Shown: positions 26,907 through 36,628 of the stretch, piece by piece | Position numbering within the stretch: the first letter of the stretch is position 1 | Layout: each line of letters opens with the position of its first letter | Source of the DNA: Mesoflavibacter zeaxanthinifaciens DSM 18436 | GTDB taxonomy: Bacteria > Bacteroidota > Bacteroidia > Flavobacteriales > Flavobacteriaceae | Assembly: GCF_000422365.1 (NCBI RefSeq) | Contig: NZ_AULQ01000009.1 | Span: forward strand, 5,001 to 69,000 | Length of the DNA stretch: 64,000 nt | Direction of reading: 5' to 3' | The notes under the pieces: generated by a model | What the model was told of the DNA's origin: nothing | Databases searched by the model: none | The model's input: the letters and a program-made list of their open reading frames with translations, nothing else | Translations under genes and position numbers: made by a program

Positions 26907-27461
26907 ATGGCGTTAACACCTTCAAACCCTTTTCCTTTACATACAATTGCACCAGAGTTTTCTTTAGAAGATTCAGTTACGGGTAAAACTTTTAACTTAC
27001 AGCAATTAAAAGGAAAACAAGCAACAGTAATTATGTTTATTTGTAATCATTGTCCTTTTGTAATTCATGTAAATAGTAAGCTTGTAGAGTTAGCTAATCA
27101 ATTTAAAAGTCAAGGCGTTAATTTTATTGCTATTAGTAGTAATGATATTGAAAATTATCCACAAGACGCTCCTGATAAAATGAAAGAAGTTGCTGCAGAA
27201 AATAAATATCCATTTCCTTATTTATATGACCCAACACAAGATGTAGCAAAAGCTTATGATGCAGCATGTACACCAGATTTTTATGTTTTTGACAAAGATT
27301 TAAAATCTACTTATCATGGACGATTAGATGATAGCAGACCAGGAAACGATAAACCTTTGACAGGTAAAGATTTAATAGCAGCTATCAACGCAACCTTAAA
27401 TAATGATACACCATTAAAAAATCAGTTACCATCAATGGGTTGTAATATTAAGTGGAAATAA
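26907..27461 (+). CDS. Thioredoxin-like redoxin family protein
   Basis: A 184-residue cytoplasmic protein with an AhpC/TSA-redoxin (TlpA-like) fold. The CXXC motif is CNHC at Cys46-Cys49, in MFICNHCPFV, followed by a helix that usually carries the cis-proline later (CTPDFYVFDK, about 117-126). There is no signal peptide. The family is annotated as thioredoxin or peroxiredoxin-like without firm substrates; thiol-disulfide exchange or peroxide reduction is inferred. The next gene, ctlX, follows after 74 bases with its own promoter-like element. Confidence 0.85.
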   Translation: MALTPSNPFPLHTIAPEFSLEDSVTGKTFNLQQLKGKQATVIMFICNHCPFVIHVNSKLVELANQFKSQGVNFIAISSNDIENYPQDAPDKMKEVAAENKYPFPYLYDPTQDVAKAYDAACTPDFYVFDKDLKSTYHGRLDDSRPGNDKPLTGKDLIAAINATLNNDTPLKNQLPSMGCNIKWK

Positions 27462-27535
27462 TTAGTTAAAACGGCAATTAATATCTTTTAAAAATCATAA
27501 TTTTGCGCTCAATTTAAAATCATTTTCTAAACAAC

Positions 27536-28468
27536 ATGAAGCAAACAACTAACACCATTTTAATGATTCGTCCAGTAAATTTTAGGATGAATGAGCAAAC
27601 AGCAGTAAATAACTATTTTCAAGAAGAAATAGATTTGAAAAATGCAGAGGTAAATGCTAAAGCACAAGAAGAATTTGATGCGTTTGTAGAAAAATTAAGA
27701 AATGTTGGTGTAAATGTAATTGTAGAAGATGATGATATTAAACAAGATACACCAGATTCTATATTCCCTAATAACTGGGTGAGTTTTCATGAAAATGGAG
27801 ATGTCGCTTTATATCCAATGTTTGCCGAAAATAGAAGAAGAGAAAGAAGGGAAGAAATATTTTTACGTTTAGAAAAAGAAGGTTTTAAAATCAATAATTT
27901 TATTGACTATACAGAAGCTGAAGACGAAGATGTATTTTTAGAAGGTACAGGAAGTTTGTTATTAGATCGAACAAACAGAAAAGCTTACTGTGCGTTGTCG
28001 CCAAGAGCAGACGAAAGTTTGTTTATAGAATTCTGTGAAGATTTTGAATTTACACCAATAGTTTTTACGGCTAATCAAACCGTAGATGGTAAACGTTTGC
28101 CAATATATCATACTAACGTAATGATGTGTTTAGCAGAAACATTTGCTGTTATCTGTTTAGATACAATAGATGATAAAAAAGAACGTAAAAATGTAGTTAA
28201 ACACTTAGAAGCAGACGGTAAACAAATTATAAAAATTACTGAAAGCCAAATGCATGAATTTGCAGGAAACATGCTTCAAGTTAGAGGTAACGATGACAAG
28301 TTATATTTAGTAATGAGTCAATCTGCTCACGACAGTTTAACACCAGAACAAATTAAAATGATTGAAGCACATTGCCCAATACTATCAAGTAGTTTAGAAA
28401 CTATAGAGACTTGTGGTGGCGGAAGCGCGAGGTGTATGATGGCTGAGGTATTTCTACCGAAGGTGTAG
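27536..28468 (+). CDS. ctlX: Citrulline utilization hydrolase CtlX-type amidinotransferase-fold protein
   Basis: A 310-residue member of the guanidino-group modifying (arginine deiminase-like) superfamily, matching the CtlX type that acts on citrulline or related compounds. Conserved pieces are MIRPVNFRMNE at the start, DSIFPNNWVSFH (substrate-binding), LPIYHTNVMM (catalytic histidine) and GGGSARCMMAE with Cys300 as the expected nucleophile. TAATTTTG at 27498-27505 resembles a -7 element. Function as citrulline hydrolase rests on family assignment; neighbours do not include ornithine or arginine genes except argS 2 kb away. Confidence 0.85.
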   Translation: MKQTTNTILMIRPVNFRMNEQTAVNNYFQEEIDLKNAEVNAKAQEEFDAFVEKLRNVGVNVIVEDDDIKQDTPDSIFPNNWVSFHENGDVALYPMFAENRRRERREEIFLRLEKEGFKINNFIDYTEAEDEDVFLEGTGSLLLDRTNRKAYCALSPRADESLFIEFCEDFEFTPIVFTANQTVDGKRLPIYHTNVMMCLAETFAVICLDTIDDKKERKNVVKHLEADGKQIIKITESQMHEFAGNMLQVRGNDDKLYLVMSQSAHDSLTPEQIKMIEAHCPILSSSLETIETCGGGSARCMMAEVFLPKV

Positions 28469-28469
28469 T

Positions 28470-30545
28470 TCATGTCTCACCAGGATTTTCAACTTTATTT
28501 TTTGGTAGTTCTACATAAAAAGTGCTTCCAACATTTACTGTACTTTCTACCCAAATAGATCCTTTATTTAACTCAACTAACTCTTTACATATTGTTAGTC
28601 CTAAACCTGTTCCTTTTTCTTTATTAGTACCACGTGTGGTAAAGGTATTATTGCCAAAAATTTTGCTTACGTCTTCTTTTTTAATACCAACACCTGTGTC
28701 TGCAACACTAATAATACACTTACCATTACTAATTTGATTAGAAATAGAAATACTATCTCCTCTATTACAGAATTTTACTGCGTTAGCTAAAAGGTTTTGT
28801 ATAACTATTTCTACCATGCTTCTATCTGCATAAATAAAATCTCTAAGAGTATTATCTATTAGATGTATTCCTTTGGCATCAAGCTTTCTTTCAATAAGTT
28901 TTACTTTGTCTGCAAAAACTTCTTGAATATCAAACAAACTAGGTTTTGGTTCTAAAGATTGCATTTGTGACTTAGACCAGTTAAGTAAATTAAACAATAG
29001 TAAAGACGCATTATTTGCATTTTCACTTAATTCTGGTAAAAGACTATGAAATTCATCTTGACTTAGTTGTCCATCTTTTAATAAGTCTATAAAGCCTTTT
29101 GTAGAGGTTAAAGAGTCTTTTAAGTCATGGGATACAATAGAAAATAGTTTGTCTTTAACTTTATTGATATTTTCTAGATGCTTGCTTTGTTCTAAAATAG
29201 CTTCATTTTGAAGCTCTATCTTTTTGTTTTTAGCTTCAAGCTCTCTAGTATACTTTAATTTGTTGTTACGTTTCATTAAAAACAACACAAAAAATGTAAG
29301 TAGTACAGCAAATGCAGCTAATAAAGCATAAAAGATAAGTTTGAATTTATCAAACTTATCTTTGCTTACAGAATTAACAGTATCTTCTTTAGTATCTGGG
29401 ATTAATGTAAGCTCTTTATTTAAAGTTTGTTCTGGCTCTTCAATAATTAAAGGCGTAACTTTTACTTGTTGGCTATCTATTTTTTCTTTTAATTTATGGT
29501 AATGACTTTGCCATACAAAAGCACTTTCAAAATTTCCTTTAATAGAATCTAAGGTTTTCATTAACCTGTAGTTTTCCATTAGTACTTCGTCATTATTAGC
29601 AATTCTGCTTATATTGGCAGCTTCTAATAATTGTTCTTCAGCAGTTTTTAATCTATTTTGAACAAGATTTAATTCCCCTAAAGCATTTAGGGCAATAGCC
29701 ATTTCTTTCTTATTATCTACTTCGCGATTTAACTTAATAGCTTCTACTAAATATTTGGCAGATGTTTTGTAATCTTCTTTTTTTAGATAAGCATTACCTA
29801 AATACGGTAAAATACTCGCTCTTAAAGCTGTATCTGTAGAATTGGCATAACCTAATGCACTTTCGTAATAACTTATAGCTTGTGTGTAATTCTTTTTAGT
29901 AGAATAAATATTACCTAAATCTTTATTTGTCTCTACTAACCTTTTTGTGTTATTACTTTGGTTATCTGCATTAAGACGTTTTAGATTATAAGTTATAGCT
30001 TTATCTAAATCTCCAGAAGTTTTATAGGCATTAGCTAAGCTTTTATAGATAGAAGATAAGTCGTCAAAACGGTTCCTTTTTTCAAGCTCATTGATAGAAG
30101 AAAGTGCGTAGGATAATCCTTCTTTGTAGTTGCCGTTTTCTATTTCTAAAACACCTAAATTACTGTTTACTTTTGCTACAGCAAGTGTGTCTTTTGTTTT
30201 AGAAAATAATAAACGAGCATTTTTTAAGGTGTTTATAGCTCTAGTCTTTTTACCTTCTGCTTGATAGATTTTAGCTTTGTAATATATAATTTTAGCTAAG
30301 CCTTGTTTGTAATCAAGGTCATTAGCTAATCTTTCACTTTGTTGTATAAACTTGCTGGCTTTACTAAAATCCTTATTTTCAAACAAAAGTTTAATAATAC
30401 TAATAGAAGTATTTACCTTTGATGTATCAGGGTTTTGGTAAGCTAATTGTATTGTAAGACTATCCAGTTCTTCGTTTTGCGAAAAACATATGGACCCTAC
30501 AAAAAACATTAAAAATAAGACGAGTAGTCCCTTCATTTCATTCAC
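28470..30545 (-). CDS. Tetratricopeptide-repeat sensor histidine kinase
   Basis: A 691-residue membrane kinase. A signal peptide (1-23) leads to about seven TPR-like repeats (about 40-350), which would be periplasmic. One transmembrane helix follows (402-423), then a coiled coil (about 430-465), a HisKA domain with His473 in FSIVSHDLKDSL, and an HATPase domain with NLLANAVKF, DTGVGI and GTGLGL boxes. No response regulator lies next to it, so it is an orphan. The TPR-TM-kinase layout is common in Bacteroidota. The signal it reads is unknown. Its stop is one base from the ctlX stop, facing it. Confidence 0.9.
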   Translation of the reverse strand: MNEMKGLLVLFLMFFVGSICFSQNEELDSLTIQLAYQNPDTSKVNTSISIIKLLFENKDFSKASKFIQQSERLANDLDYKQGLAKIIYYKAKIYQAEGKKTRAINTLKNARLLFSKTKDTLAVAKVNSNLGVLEIENGNYKEGLSYALSSINELEKRNRFDDLSSIYKSLANAYKTSGDLDKAITYNLKRLNADNQSNNTKRLVETNKDLGNIYSTKKNYTQAISYYESALGYANSTDTALRASILPYLGNAYLKKEDYKTSAKYLVEAIKLNREVDNKKEMAIALNALGELNLVQNRLKTAEEQLLEAANISRIANNDEVLMENYRLMKTLDSIKGNFESAFVWQSHYHKLKEKIDSQQVKVTPLIIEEPEQTLNKELTLIPDTKEDTVNSVSKDKFDKFKLIFYALLAAFAVLLTFFVLFLMKRNNKLKYTRELEAKNKKIELQNEAILEQSKHLENINKVKDKLFSIVSHDLKDSLTSTKGFIDLLKDGQLSQDEFHSLLPELSENANNASLLLFNLLNWSKSQMQSLEPKPSLFDIQEVFADKVKLIERKLDAKGIHLIDNTLRDFIYADRSMVEIVIQNLLANAVKFCNRGDSISISNQISNGKCIISVADTGVGIKKEDVSKIFGNNTFTTRGTNKEKGTGLGLTICKELVELNKGSIWVESTVNVGSTFYVELPKNKVENPGET

Positions 30546-30845
30546 ACAGTGATAATTAAATAATGGTAGCGATAAACCATTACTTTAAATTATACACATA
30601 ACTTAGTTTAATTAAAATGAAGAAAATAGAGGGATTTTTCCTTCATGGATATAAAAATGAATAATTATAGTCGTTATACATAATTTTTAAGAGGTAATAC
30701 CAAAAAATTAGACTAACGGTTAAGTTCATTTTTTTTACCTGAAAAATATGTGTTTTAAAGAAGTGTTTTAAGTAAAATTAAATTTTGTTACATTCAATTA
30801 AAACCTTAAAAATACTATCTTTGCGCTTTAATTTTTATAAGAAAT
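30546..30845. other. Intergenic region between the divergent histidine kinase and argS genes
   Basis: This 300-base AT-rich stretch has no gene I can support. An imperfect inverted repeat (ATGAAG at 30617-30622 with CTTCAT at 30641-30646) could form a small hairpin. TATCTTTG at 30816-30823 matches the -7 consensus and lies 22 bases before argS, but I see no TTG at the right distance upstream. The region must hold both promoters. Confidence 0.5.
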
Positions 30846-32630
30846 ATGAATCTTCAAGACATCCTAACAACGCAAATAAAAAGCGCAGTAAAAAGTAACT
30901 TTAATGCCGATTTAGAATCTGTAGAATTTCAAGCAACACGTAAAGAATTTCCTGGAGATATTACTGTTGTTGTATTTTCTATGTTGCGCGTTGTAAAAGG
31001 TAATCCAGTGCAAATAGGAGAATCTATAGGTAATTATTTAGTAGAAAATGTAAACGAAGTCGAAGGTTTTAACGTTGTAAAAGGCTTTTTAAATTTAGAA
31101 ATTAGCGCATCATATTTTGTAGACTTTTTTAATGCAATAAAAGATAAAACAACTTACGGTTTTGAAGATGCTATTGCAGAAAATGATGCCGTAATGGTCG
31201 AGTATTCTTCGCCTAATACAAATAAACCACTTCACTTAGGTCATATACGTAATAACCTTTTAGGTTACAGTGTTGCTGAGATTTTAAAAGCTTCTGGTAA
31301 AAAAGTTTATAAAACACAAATTATAAACGATAGAGGTATTCATATTTGTAAAAGTATGTTAGCTTGGCAAAAGTTTGGAAACAACGAAACACCAGAAACT
31401 ACAGGCTTAAAAGGCGATAAGTTAGTCGGGAATTATTACGTCAAGTTTGATCAAGAGTATAAAAAAGAAATTGAAAATTTAAAAGCTTCAGGTAAAACAG
31501 AAGACGAAGCAAAAAAAGAAGCTCCAATTTTAGTTGAAGCTCAAGAGATGCTTAAAAAATGGGAAGCAGGAGATGAAGATGTAGTCGCACTTTGGAGTAA
31601 AATGAATGGTTGGGTTTATGATGGTTTTGAAGTAACCTACAATAACCTTGGTGTAGACTTTGATAAATTATATTACGAAAGCGAAACTTATTTATTAGGA
31701 AAAGAATTTGTTAGCGAAGGACTAAAGTCTGGTGTATTTTATAAACGTGAAGATGGTTCTGTTTGGTGCGATTTAACCGATGATGGTTTAGACGAGAAAA
31801 TTGTACTTCGTGCAGATGGTACAGCAGTTTACATGACTCAAGATATTGGTACTGCTATACAACGTATAAAAGATTTTCCTGATGTTGGCGGTATGGTTTA
31901 CACCGTTGGTAACGAGCAAGATTATCATTTTCAAGTCCTGTTTTTAATCCTTAAAAAATTAGGGTTTGATTGGGCTAAAAACCTATATCATTTAAGTTAC
32001 GGAATGGTAGATTTACCTTCTGGAAAAATGAAAAGTCGTGAAGGTACCGTTGTAGATGCAGACGATTTAATTGCAGATATGGCAACTACTGCAAAAACAA
32101 TTTCTGAAGAATTAGGTAAGTTAGACGGTTACTCTAAAGAGGAAAAAGAAGAACTTTATAAAACTATTGGTCTTGGTGCATTAAAGTATTATATCTTAAA
32201 AGTAGATCCTAAAAAACGAATTCTTTTTGATCCTAAAGAGTCTATAGATTTCCAAGGAAATACTGGTCCGTTTATTCAATATACGTATGCAAGAATACAG
32301 TCAATTTTACGTAAATCGGATATAGATACTTCAGTGAAACTAGATGCAAATGAAGTAGAATTACACGAAAAAGAACGCGAATTAATTAAACAACTACAAT
32401 TATTTCCTGATACTGTACAACAAGCAGCAGCACAACACAGTCCTGCTTTAATTGCTAATTATACTTACGATTTAGTAAAAGCATTTAATAGCTTTTATCA
32501 AAATGTATCAATTTTAGGTGCAGATACTAAAAACGAAATTATTTTTAGAGTTCAGTTATCAAATACAGTAGCAAAGACTATAAAAAATGCGTTTAGCTTG
32601 TTAGGTATTAATGTACCTGAAAGGATGTAA
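30846..32630 (+). CDS. argS: Arginyl-tRNA synthetase
   Basis: ArgS charges tRNA-Arg. The protein is 594 residues: an N-terminal Add-1 domain, a class I catalytic core with the HIGH signature as HLGH (130-133) in SPNTNKPLHLGHIRNN, an SGKMKSREG segment corresponding to KMSKS, and a C-terminal DALR anticodon-binding domain from about 475 (QYTYARIQSILRK). Length is normal. It stands alone between a divergent kinase gene and a terminator. Confidence 0.96.
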   Translation: MNLQDILTTQIKSAVKSNFNADLESVEFQATRKEFPGDITVVVFSMLRVVKGNPVQIGESIGNYLVENVNEVEGFNVVKGFLNLEISASYFVDFFNAIKDKTTYGFEDAIAENDAVMVEYSSPNTNKPLHLGHIRNNLLGYSVAEILKASGKKVYKTQIINDRGIHICKSMLAWQKFGNNETPETTGLKGDKLVGNYYVKFDQEYKKEIENLKASGKTEDEAKKEAPILVEAQEMLKKWEAGDEDVVALWSKMNGWVYDGFEVTYNNLGVDFDKLYYESETYLLGKEFVSEGLKSGVFYKREDGSVWCDLTDDGLDEKIVLRADGTAVYMTQDIGTAIQRIKDFPDVGGMVYTVGNEQDYHFQVLFLILKKLGFDWAKNLYHLSYGMVDLPSGKMKSREGTVVDADDLIADMATTAKTISEELGKLDGYSKEEKEELYKTIGLGALKYYILKVDPKKRILFDPKESIDFQGNTGPFIQYTYARIQSILRKSDIDTSVKLDANEVELHEKERELIKQLQLFPDTVQQAAAQHSPALIANYTYDLVKAFNSFYQNVSILGADTKNEIIFRVQLSNTVAKTIKNAFSLLGINVPERM

Positions 32631-32650
32631 AAAGTAACTCAAGAATTATA

Positions 32651-32688
32651 AGAAAAACGCTTTCAAAAATTGAAAGCGTTTTTTTATT
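32651..32688. terminator. Terminator between argS and the convergent nitroreductase gene
   Basis: Stem 32653-32665 (core ACGCTTTCA) pairs perfectly with 32671-32683 around a 5-base loop, with A and T runs on the two sides. It sits between the two stop codons and can serve both strands. Confidence 0.87.
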
Positions 32689-33286
32689 AGACAGTATCTA
32701 TTATTTTATCAATAGACATTCTAGATTTAGGTTTTTTACTAGGTTGATTATGATCATCTTCATCTCTATATCCTATTGCAACAGCTACTAAAGTAGCATA
32801 ATTGTCAAGTTCTAAAATTTTATTATAATCTTCAGGGTTAAGACCTTCCATTGGTGTAGAGTCAATACCCATTTCTGCACAAGCACTTAAAAGTATCCCC
32901 AAAGATAAATAGACTTGTTTGTCAAACCAGGATTTAATATAAGACTCTGGTTTTGGTTTTATGGTTTCATTGTAATAATTAACAGCAGCTTCTGGCAATT
33001 CTTCTTTAATTTGATTTTCAAAAACCTCTAAATTGTCTATTCTGCTTAAAACTATTAAAGTGTCGCAATCCAACACTTTTTCTGTATTGATCCACGATAC
33101 TTTAGATAATTTTTCTTTGGTTTTTTGATCTCTTACAAATGTAAACTTCCAAGGTTGACTATTTATAGAAGAAGGACTTAATCTTAGAATTTCTTTTAAT
33201 GACTGAATGTCTTCTTCCTTTATTTTTTTTGATGCGTTATATTTTTTAGTACTGTAACGCTGCTGCATTGCTTCTAAAAAACTCAT
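32687..33286 (-). CDS. NfsB-like NAD(P)H-dependent nitroreductase
   Basis: A 199-residue FMN-dependent oxidoreductase of the nitroreductase family. RYSTKKYNASKKI at the start (FMN phosphate binding), LSPSSINSQPWKF (about 36-48) and a late AVAIGYRDEDD are characteristic. It probably reduces quinones, nitro compounds or flavin; the physiological substrate is unknown. It converges on argS and is divergent from the SprT-like gene. Confidence 0.88.
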   Translation of the reverse strand: MSFLEAMQQRYSTKKYNASKKIKEEDIQSLKEILRLSPSSINSQPWKFTFVRDQKTKEKLSKVSWINTEKVLDCDTLIVLSRIDNLEVFENQIKEELPEAAVNYYNETIKPKPESYIKSWFDKQVYLSLGILLSACAEMGIDSTPMEGLNPEDYNKILELDNYATLVAVAIGYRDEDDHNQPSKKPKSRMSIDKIIDTV

Positions 33287-33415
33287 AGTTTATTTTTATT
33301 GATTCACTTAAATTTAAAAATAGCTAAGTGTGTAAGCAAAATACAAATGGTATTTTATGAAATGATTAGCATTAAACTTCAAATAATGTTAATAATTATA
33401 TAAGATAACCCTGAA

Positions 33416-33443
33416 TTGAAGTGGTAAAGTTTATTTAATTTTG
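33416..33443 (+). promoter_or_regulatory. Bacteroidota-type promoter for the SprT-like gene unit
   Basis: TTG at 33416-33418 is followed after 17 bases by TAATTTTG at 33436-33443, matching the flavobacterial consensus. The expected transcription start falls at or within a few bases of the ATG at 33449, so the message would be leaderless or nearly so. Confidence 0.55.
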
Positions 33444-33448
33444 CTGTG

Positions 33449-34048
33449 ATGAAACACATCATTTCTAATTATATTCCAGATACAGCATTACCAAATGTTT
33501 TAAAGCTTTTAGAGCACGAAAATTTAACAGTATTAATAAAAAAAGAACGAAAAACACGTCATGGCGATTATCGTAAATTACCAAATGGTAAGCATCAAAT
33601 TACAGTAAACGGTAGTTTAAATAAATATCGATTTTTAATTACTTTGGTACATGAAGTTGCTCATCTAGAAGCTTATAAAACTTATGGTAAAACGATTAAG
33701 CCACATGGGATAGAGTGGAAGAAGACCTTTCAATACTTGATGTTACCTTTTTTAAACCCAGATGTCTTTCCGTCTGAGATTTTACCAATTCTAGCTAATC
33801 ATTTTAAAAATCCAAAAGCATCTAGCGACACAGATGTGCAATTGGCCTACGCATTAAAGCAGTTTGACGCAAATACTAATAAAACCTTTATATTTGAGAT
33901 ACCTTTACAAAGTACATTTAAAATATATAACGGAAAAGTTTTTAGAAAATTAAAAAAGCGCCGTACACGTTTTGAATGTGTAGAAGTTTCAACAGGTAAA
34001 ATATATCTGTTTAATGCAAATGCAGAGGTAACTGTAATAAATAATTAA
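33449..34048 (+). CDS. SprT-like domain-containing protein
   Basis: A 199-residue protein with a SprT-like zinc metalloprotease domain. The metal site is HEVAHLEAY (HExxH, about residues 70-78), followed by a histidine in KPHGIEWK. SprT/Spartan relatives cleave DNA-crosslinked proteins in eukaryotes; the bacterial role is unknown. A GTG three bases earlier is an alternative start. It is followed 4 bases later by the mannose-1-phosphate guanylyltransferase gene, so the two probably share a transcript. Confidence 0.82.
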   Translation: MKHIISNYIPDTALPNVLKLLEHENLTVLIKKERKTRHGDYRKLPNGKHQITVNGSLNKYRFLITLVHEVAHLEAYKTYGKTIKPHGIEWKKTFQYLMLPFLNPDVFPSEILPILANHFKNPKASSDTDVQLAYALKQFDANTNKTFIFEIPLQSTFKIYNGKVFRKLKKRRTRFECVEVSTGKIYLFNANAEVTVINN

Positions 34049-34052
34049 CAAA

Positions 34053-35135
34053 ATGCAAAACAAAAATTATTACGCCATTTTAATGGCTGGTGGTGTAGGG
34101 TCAAGGTTTTGGCCAGTAAGTACAGAGAGTTTTCCAAAACAGTTTCATGACATGTTGGGAACAGGAGATACATTACTGCAAAAAACATTTCAGCGATTAA
34201 ACAAGTTAATTCCAACTGAAAATATTTTTATTCTGACTAATGAAAAATATAATGATTTAGTCCTACAACAGTTACCAGAAGTTAAGCAAAAACAAGTGGT
34301 TTTAGAACCAGCAATGCGTAATACAGCACCTTGTATTTTGTATGCTTCGTTAAAAATACAAAAACTAAATCCAGATGCAGTCATGATTGTGGCACCAAGT
34401 GATCATTGGATTGAAGATGAAACTGCATTTACGCAAAATGTACAGCAAGCCTTTCAGTTTTGTGAGCAAAACGATGCGTTAATGACTTTGGGTATAAAAC
34501 CAACCTTTCCTAATACAGGATACGGTTATATAGAATGTGGTAATGATTCTGAAGAAAATATAAGCGAAGTTATTCAATTTAGAGAAAAACCAGATTACGA
34601 TACTGCAAAACAGTTTTTAGCACAAGGAAATTTTCTTTGGAATGCAGGTATATTTATGTGGAGTGTTTCATCTGTAATTAACGCTTTTAAGAATAATCAA
34701 CCTGAATTATTTCAGCATTTTAGTAAAGGAATGGAGCTATACAATACAGATGCAGAAGCAGAATTTATAGAAGAAAATTATGCTAAAGCAGAAAACATCT
34801 CGGTTGATTATGCCATAATGGAATCTTCTAAAAATGTATATGTAATACCAGCAACTTTTGATTGGAATGACCTTGGGACTTGGGGAAGTTTATATGATAA
34901 ACTAGATAAAGATCAAAACCAAAACGCTGTTGTTAATGCAAAAACTTTAGTAGAAGATGCTTCTGGAAATATGATTAGAACAGCTAAAGAAAAAGTTGTA
35001 GTTGTAGATGGATTAAACGATTATATAATTGTTGATAAAGACGAAGTTTTGCTTATCTTTCCTAAAGCAAAAGAACAAGACATTAAAAAAGTGCTTCAAA
35101 ATGTAAAAAACACTTTTGGTGAGCACTACGGATAA
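34053..35135 (+). CDS. Mannose-1-phosphate guanylyltransferase
   Basis: This enzyme makes GDP-mannose from GTP and mannose-1-phosphate, supplying sugars for glycans and surface polysaccharide. The protein is 360 residues with the nucleotidyltransferase signature AGGVGSRFWPVS (12-23) and FPKQF just after, VMIVAPSDHWI, and FREKPDYDTAK. A short left-handed helix-like C terminus follows, without the isomerase domain of bifunctional ManC/AlgA. It is not in a polysaccharide cluster here, which suggests a general housekeeping supply. Confidence 0.92.
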   Translation: MQNKNYYAILMAGGVGSRFWPVSTESFPKQFHDMLGTGDTLLQKTFQRLNKLIPTENIFILTNEKYNDLVLQQLPEVKQKQVVLEPAMRNTAPCILYASLKIQKLNPDAVMIVAPSDHWIEDETAFTQNVQQAFQFCEQNDALMTLGIKPTFPNTGYGYIECGNDSEENISEVIQFREKPDYDTAKQFLAQGNFLWNAGIFMWSVSSVINAFKNNQPELFQHFSKGMELYNTDAEAEFIEENYAKAENISVDYAIMESSKNVYVIPATFDWNDLGTWGSLYDKLDKDQNQNAVVNAKTLVEDASGNMIRTAKEKVVVVDGLNDYIIVDKDEVLLIFPKAKEQDIKKVLQNVKNTFGEHYG

Positions 35136-35149
35136 TTATTAATTTCTGA

Positions 35150-36628
35150 ATGAATACAACCAATAATCCTAAAGAAAACAAGTTTAACTTCTCTGAAGAA
35201 GACAAACAAAAAGAAACTGTTGACCAAAAAAAAGAAGCTGTAAAAAAAGATGCAGAAGGTTTGTTTAAAAGTATAAAAACCTTTTTGCAAGAACTTTTAG
35301 ATTTTAGAGAAGATACCGATCGAGACGCTACTATAGAGGCTATAAAAAACGATATTCCTTTTAAAGGAGCAACAGCCTGGATTTTAGTGTGTTCAATATT
35401 TGTGGCTTCTATAGGGTTAAATGCAAATAGTACAGCTGTAGTTATTGGCGCCATGTTAATCTCTCCACTTATGGGACCAATTTTAGGTGTTGGTTTATCT
35501 ATTGCAATTAATGATATAGATACTTTAAAACGCTCATTGATAAATTTAGCAATTATGATTGTACTAAGTTTATTAACAGCTTTTTTATTCTTTAGATTTT
35601 TCCCTTTAAGTGAAGATACTTCAGAGCTTTTAGGTCGTGTGCAACCTGATATTCGAGATGTATTAATTGCCTTTTTTGGTGGTTTAGCTTTAATTATAGC
35701 ACGTACCAAAAGAGGAACTATAGCTTCTGTTATTTTTGGAGTAGCTATTGCAACCGCATTAATGCCTCCATTATGTACTGCAGGGTATGGATTAGCAAAA
35801 GCTAATTGGAAATACTTTGGTCAAGCCATGTACTTATTTACAATTAATACCATATTTATTGCATTGGCTACATTTTTAGTGCTAAAAATTTTACGTTTTC
35901 CAATGCTTAAATATGCAAATTCTGCAAAAAGAAAACGTATTGCAAGAATAGCATCTTTAGTAGCTATAATTGTAATGATTCCTGCAATGTTTACATTTTT
36001 AAGTGTTTTAGAAGAAAGTCAATTTGAAGTTAACGCTAAACAATTTATAGATAAAGAGCTAGATGCATTACCAAATGCCAATTACATAAAAAAATATGCG
36101 ACACCAAACTTTAAGCCTTCTGGGGTTTCTAATATAGAGTTAACTACTTTTGGTGCAGATGTTATTTCTGACGAGACCATAAGAGTTTTAGAACAACGCT
36201 TAAAAGATTATCCTTATTTAAATAATACTAAACTATTAATCAATCAAACCAAAAATAGACAGGTTAATAACTTAGAATATATGGAAGAGTTACGCACGCG
36301 TGATTCTTTAGACCTTTTAACACAACAACAAAAAATAACTATTTTAGAAAATAAAGTAAGGCAATTATCAGTGTTAGAGAAAGATCAAATCCCGTTTAAA
36401 TCTCTTACTGAAGAAATTAATATTAATTATGAAAATGTTGAAGAAATAGCTTACTCTAAAGTTGTAAAAAGTAACTTTAAAACAATAGATACCTTGTCTG
36501 TTTTTGAAGTTAAATGGAATGATTCTTTAGTCAATAACAATCAAGTAGAAAAGGAAAAAGCTAAACTGTATAAGTGGTTGAAATTTAAGCTAGATGTAGA
36601 TACGCTAGTAATTAGAAGAGTAAATTAA
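35150..36628 (+). CDS. DUF389 domain-containing membrane protein
   Basis: A 492-residue protein. A charged cytoplasmic N terminus of about 70 residues leads to a DUF389 membrane domain with about six hydrophobic helices (about 75-290), containing TAVVIGAMLISPLMGPILGVG and ATALMPPLCTAGYGLA, both typical. The C-terminal 200 residues are soluble with a heptad-like stretch. The function of DUF389 proteins is not established. It follows the guanylyltransferase gene by 14 bases and overlaps the stop of the opposing ABC gene by 4 bases. Confidence 0.85.
   Translation: MNTTNNPKENKFNFSEEDKQKETVDQKKEAVKKDAEGLFKSIKTFLQELLDFREDTDRDATIEAIKNDIPFKGATAWILVCSIFVASIGLNANSTAVVIGAMLISPLMGPILGVGLSIAINDIDTLKRSLINLAIMIVLSLLTAFLFFRFFPLSEDTSELLGRVQPDIRDVLIAFFGGLALIIARTKRGTIASVIFGVAIATALMPPLCTAGYGLAKANWKYFGQAMYLFTINTIFIALATFLVLKILRFPMLKYANSAKRKRIARIASLVAIIVMIPAMFTFLSVLEESQFEVNAKQFIDKELDALPNANYIKKYATPNFKPSGVSNIELTTFGADVISDETIRVLEQRLKDYPYLNNTKLLINQTKNRQVNNLEYMEELRTRDSLDLLTQQQKITILENKVRQLSVLEKDQIPFKSLTEEININYENVEEIAYSKVVKSNFKTIDTLSVFEVKWNDSLVNNNQVEKEKAKLYKWLKFKLDVDTLVIRRVN

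Noticed and set aside
30617-30664. 15-codon open frame before argS
   Set aside because: Too short, no supporting promoter or conservation that can be seen; the inverted repeat there is imperfect.
35083-35709. 208-codon minus-strand open frame over the DUF389 gene
   Set aside because: It is antisense to a well-supported membrane protein gene and its composition is that of a shadow of hydrophobic codons.
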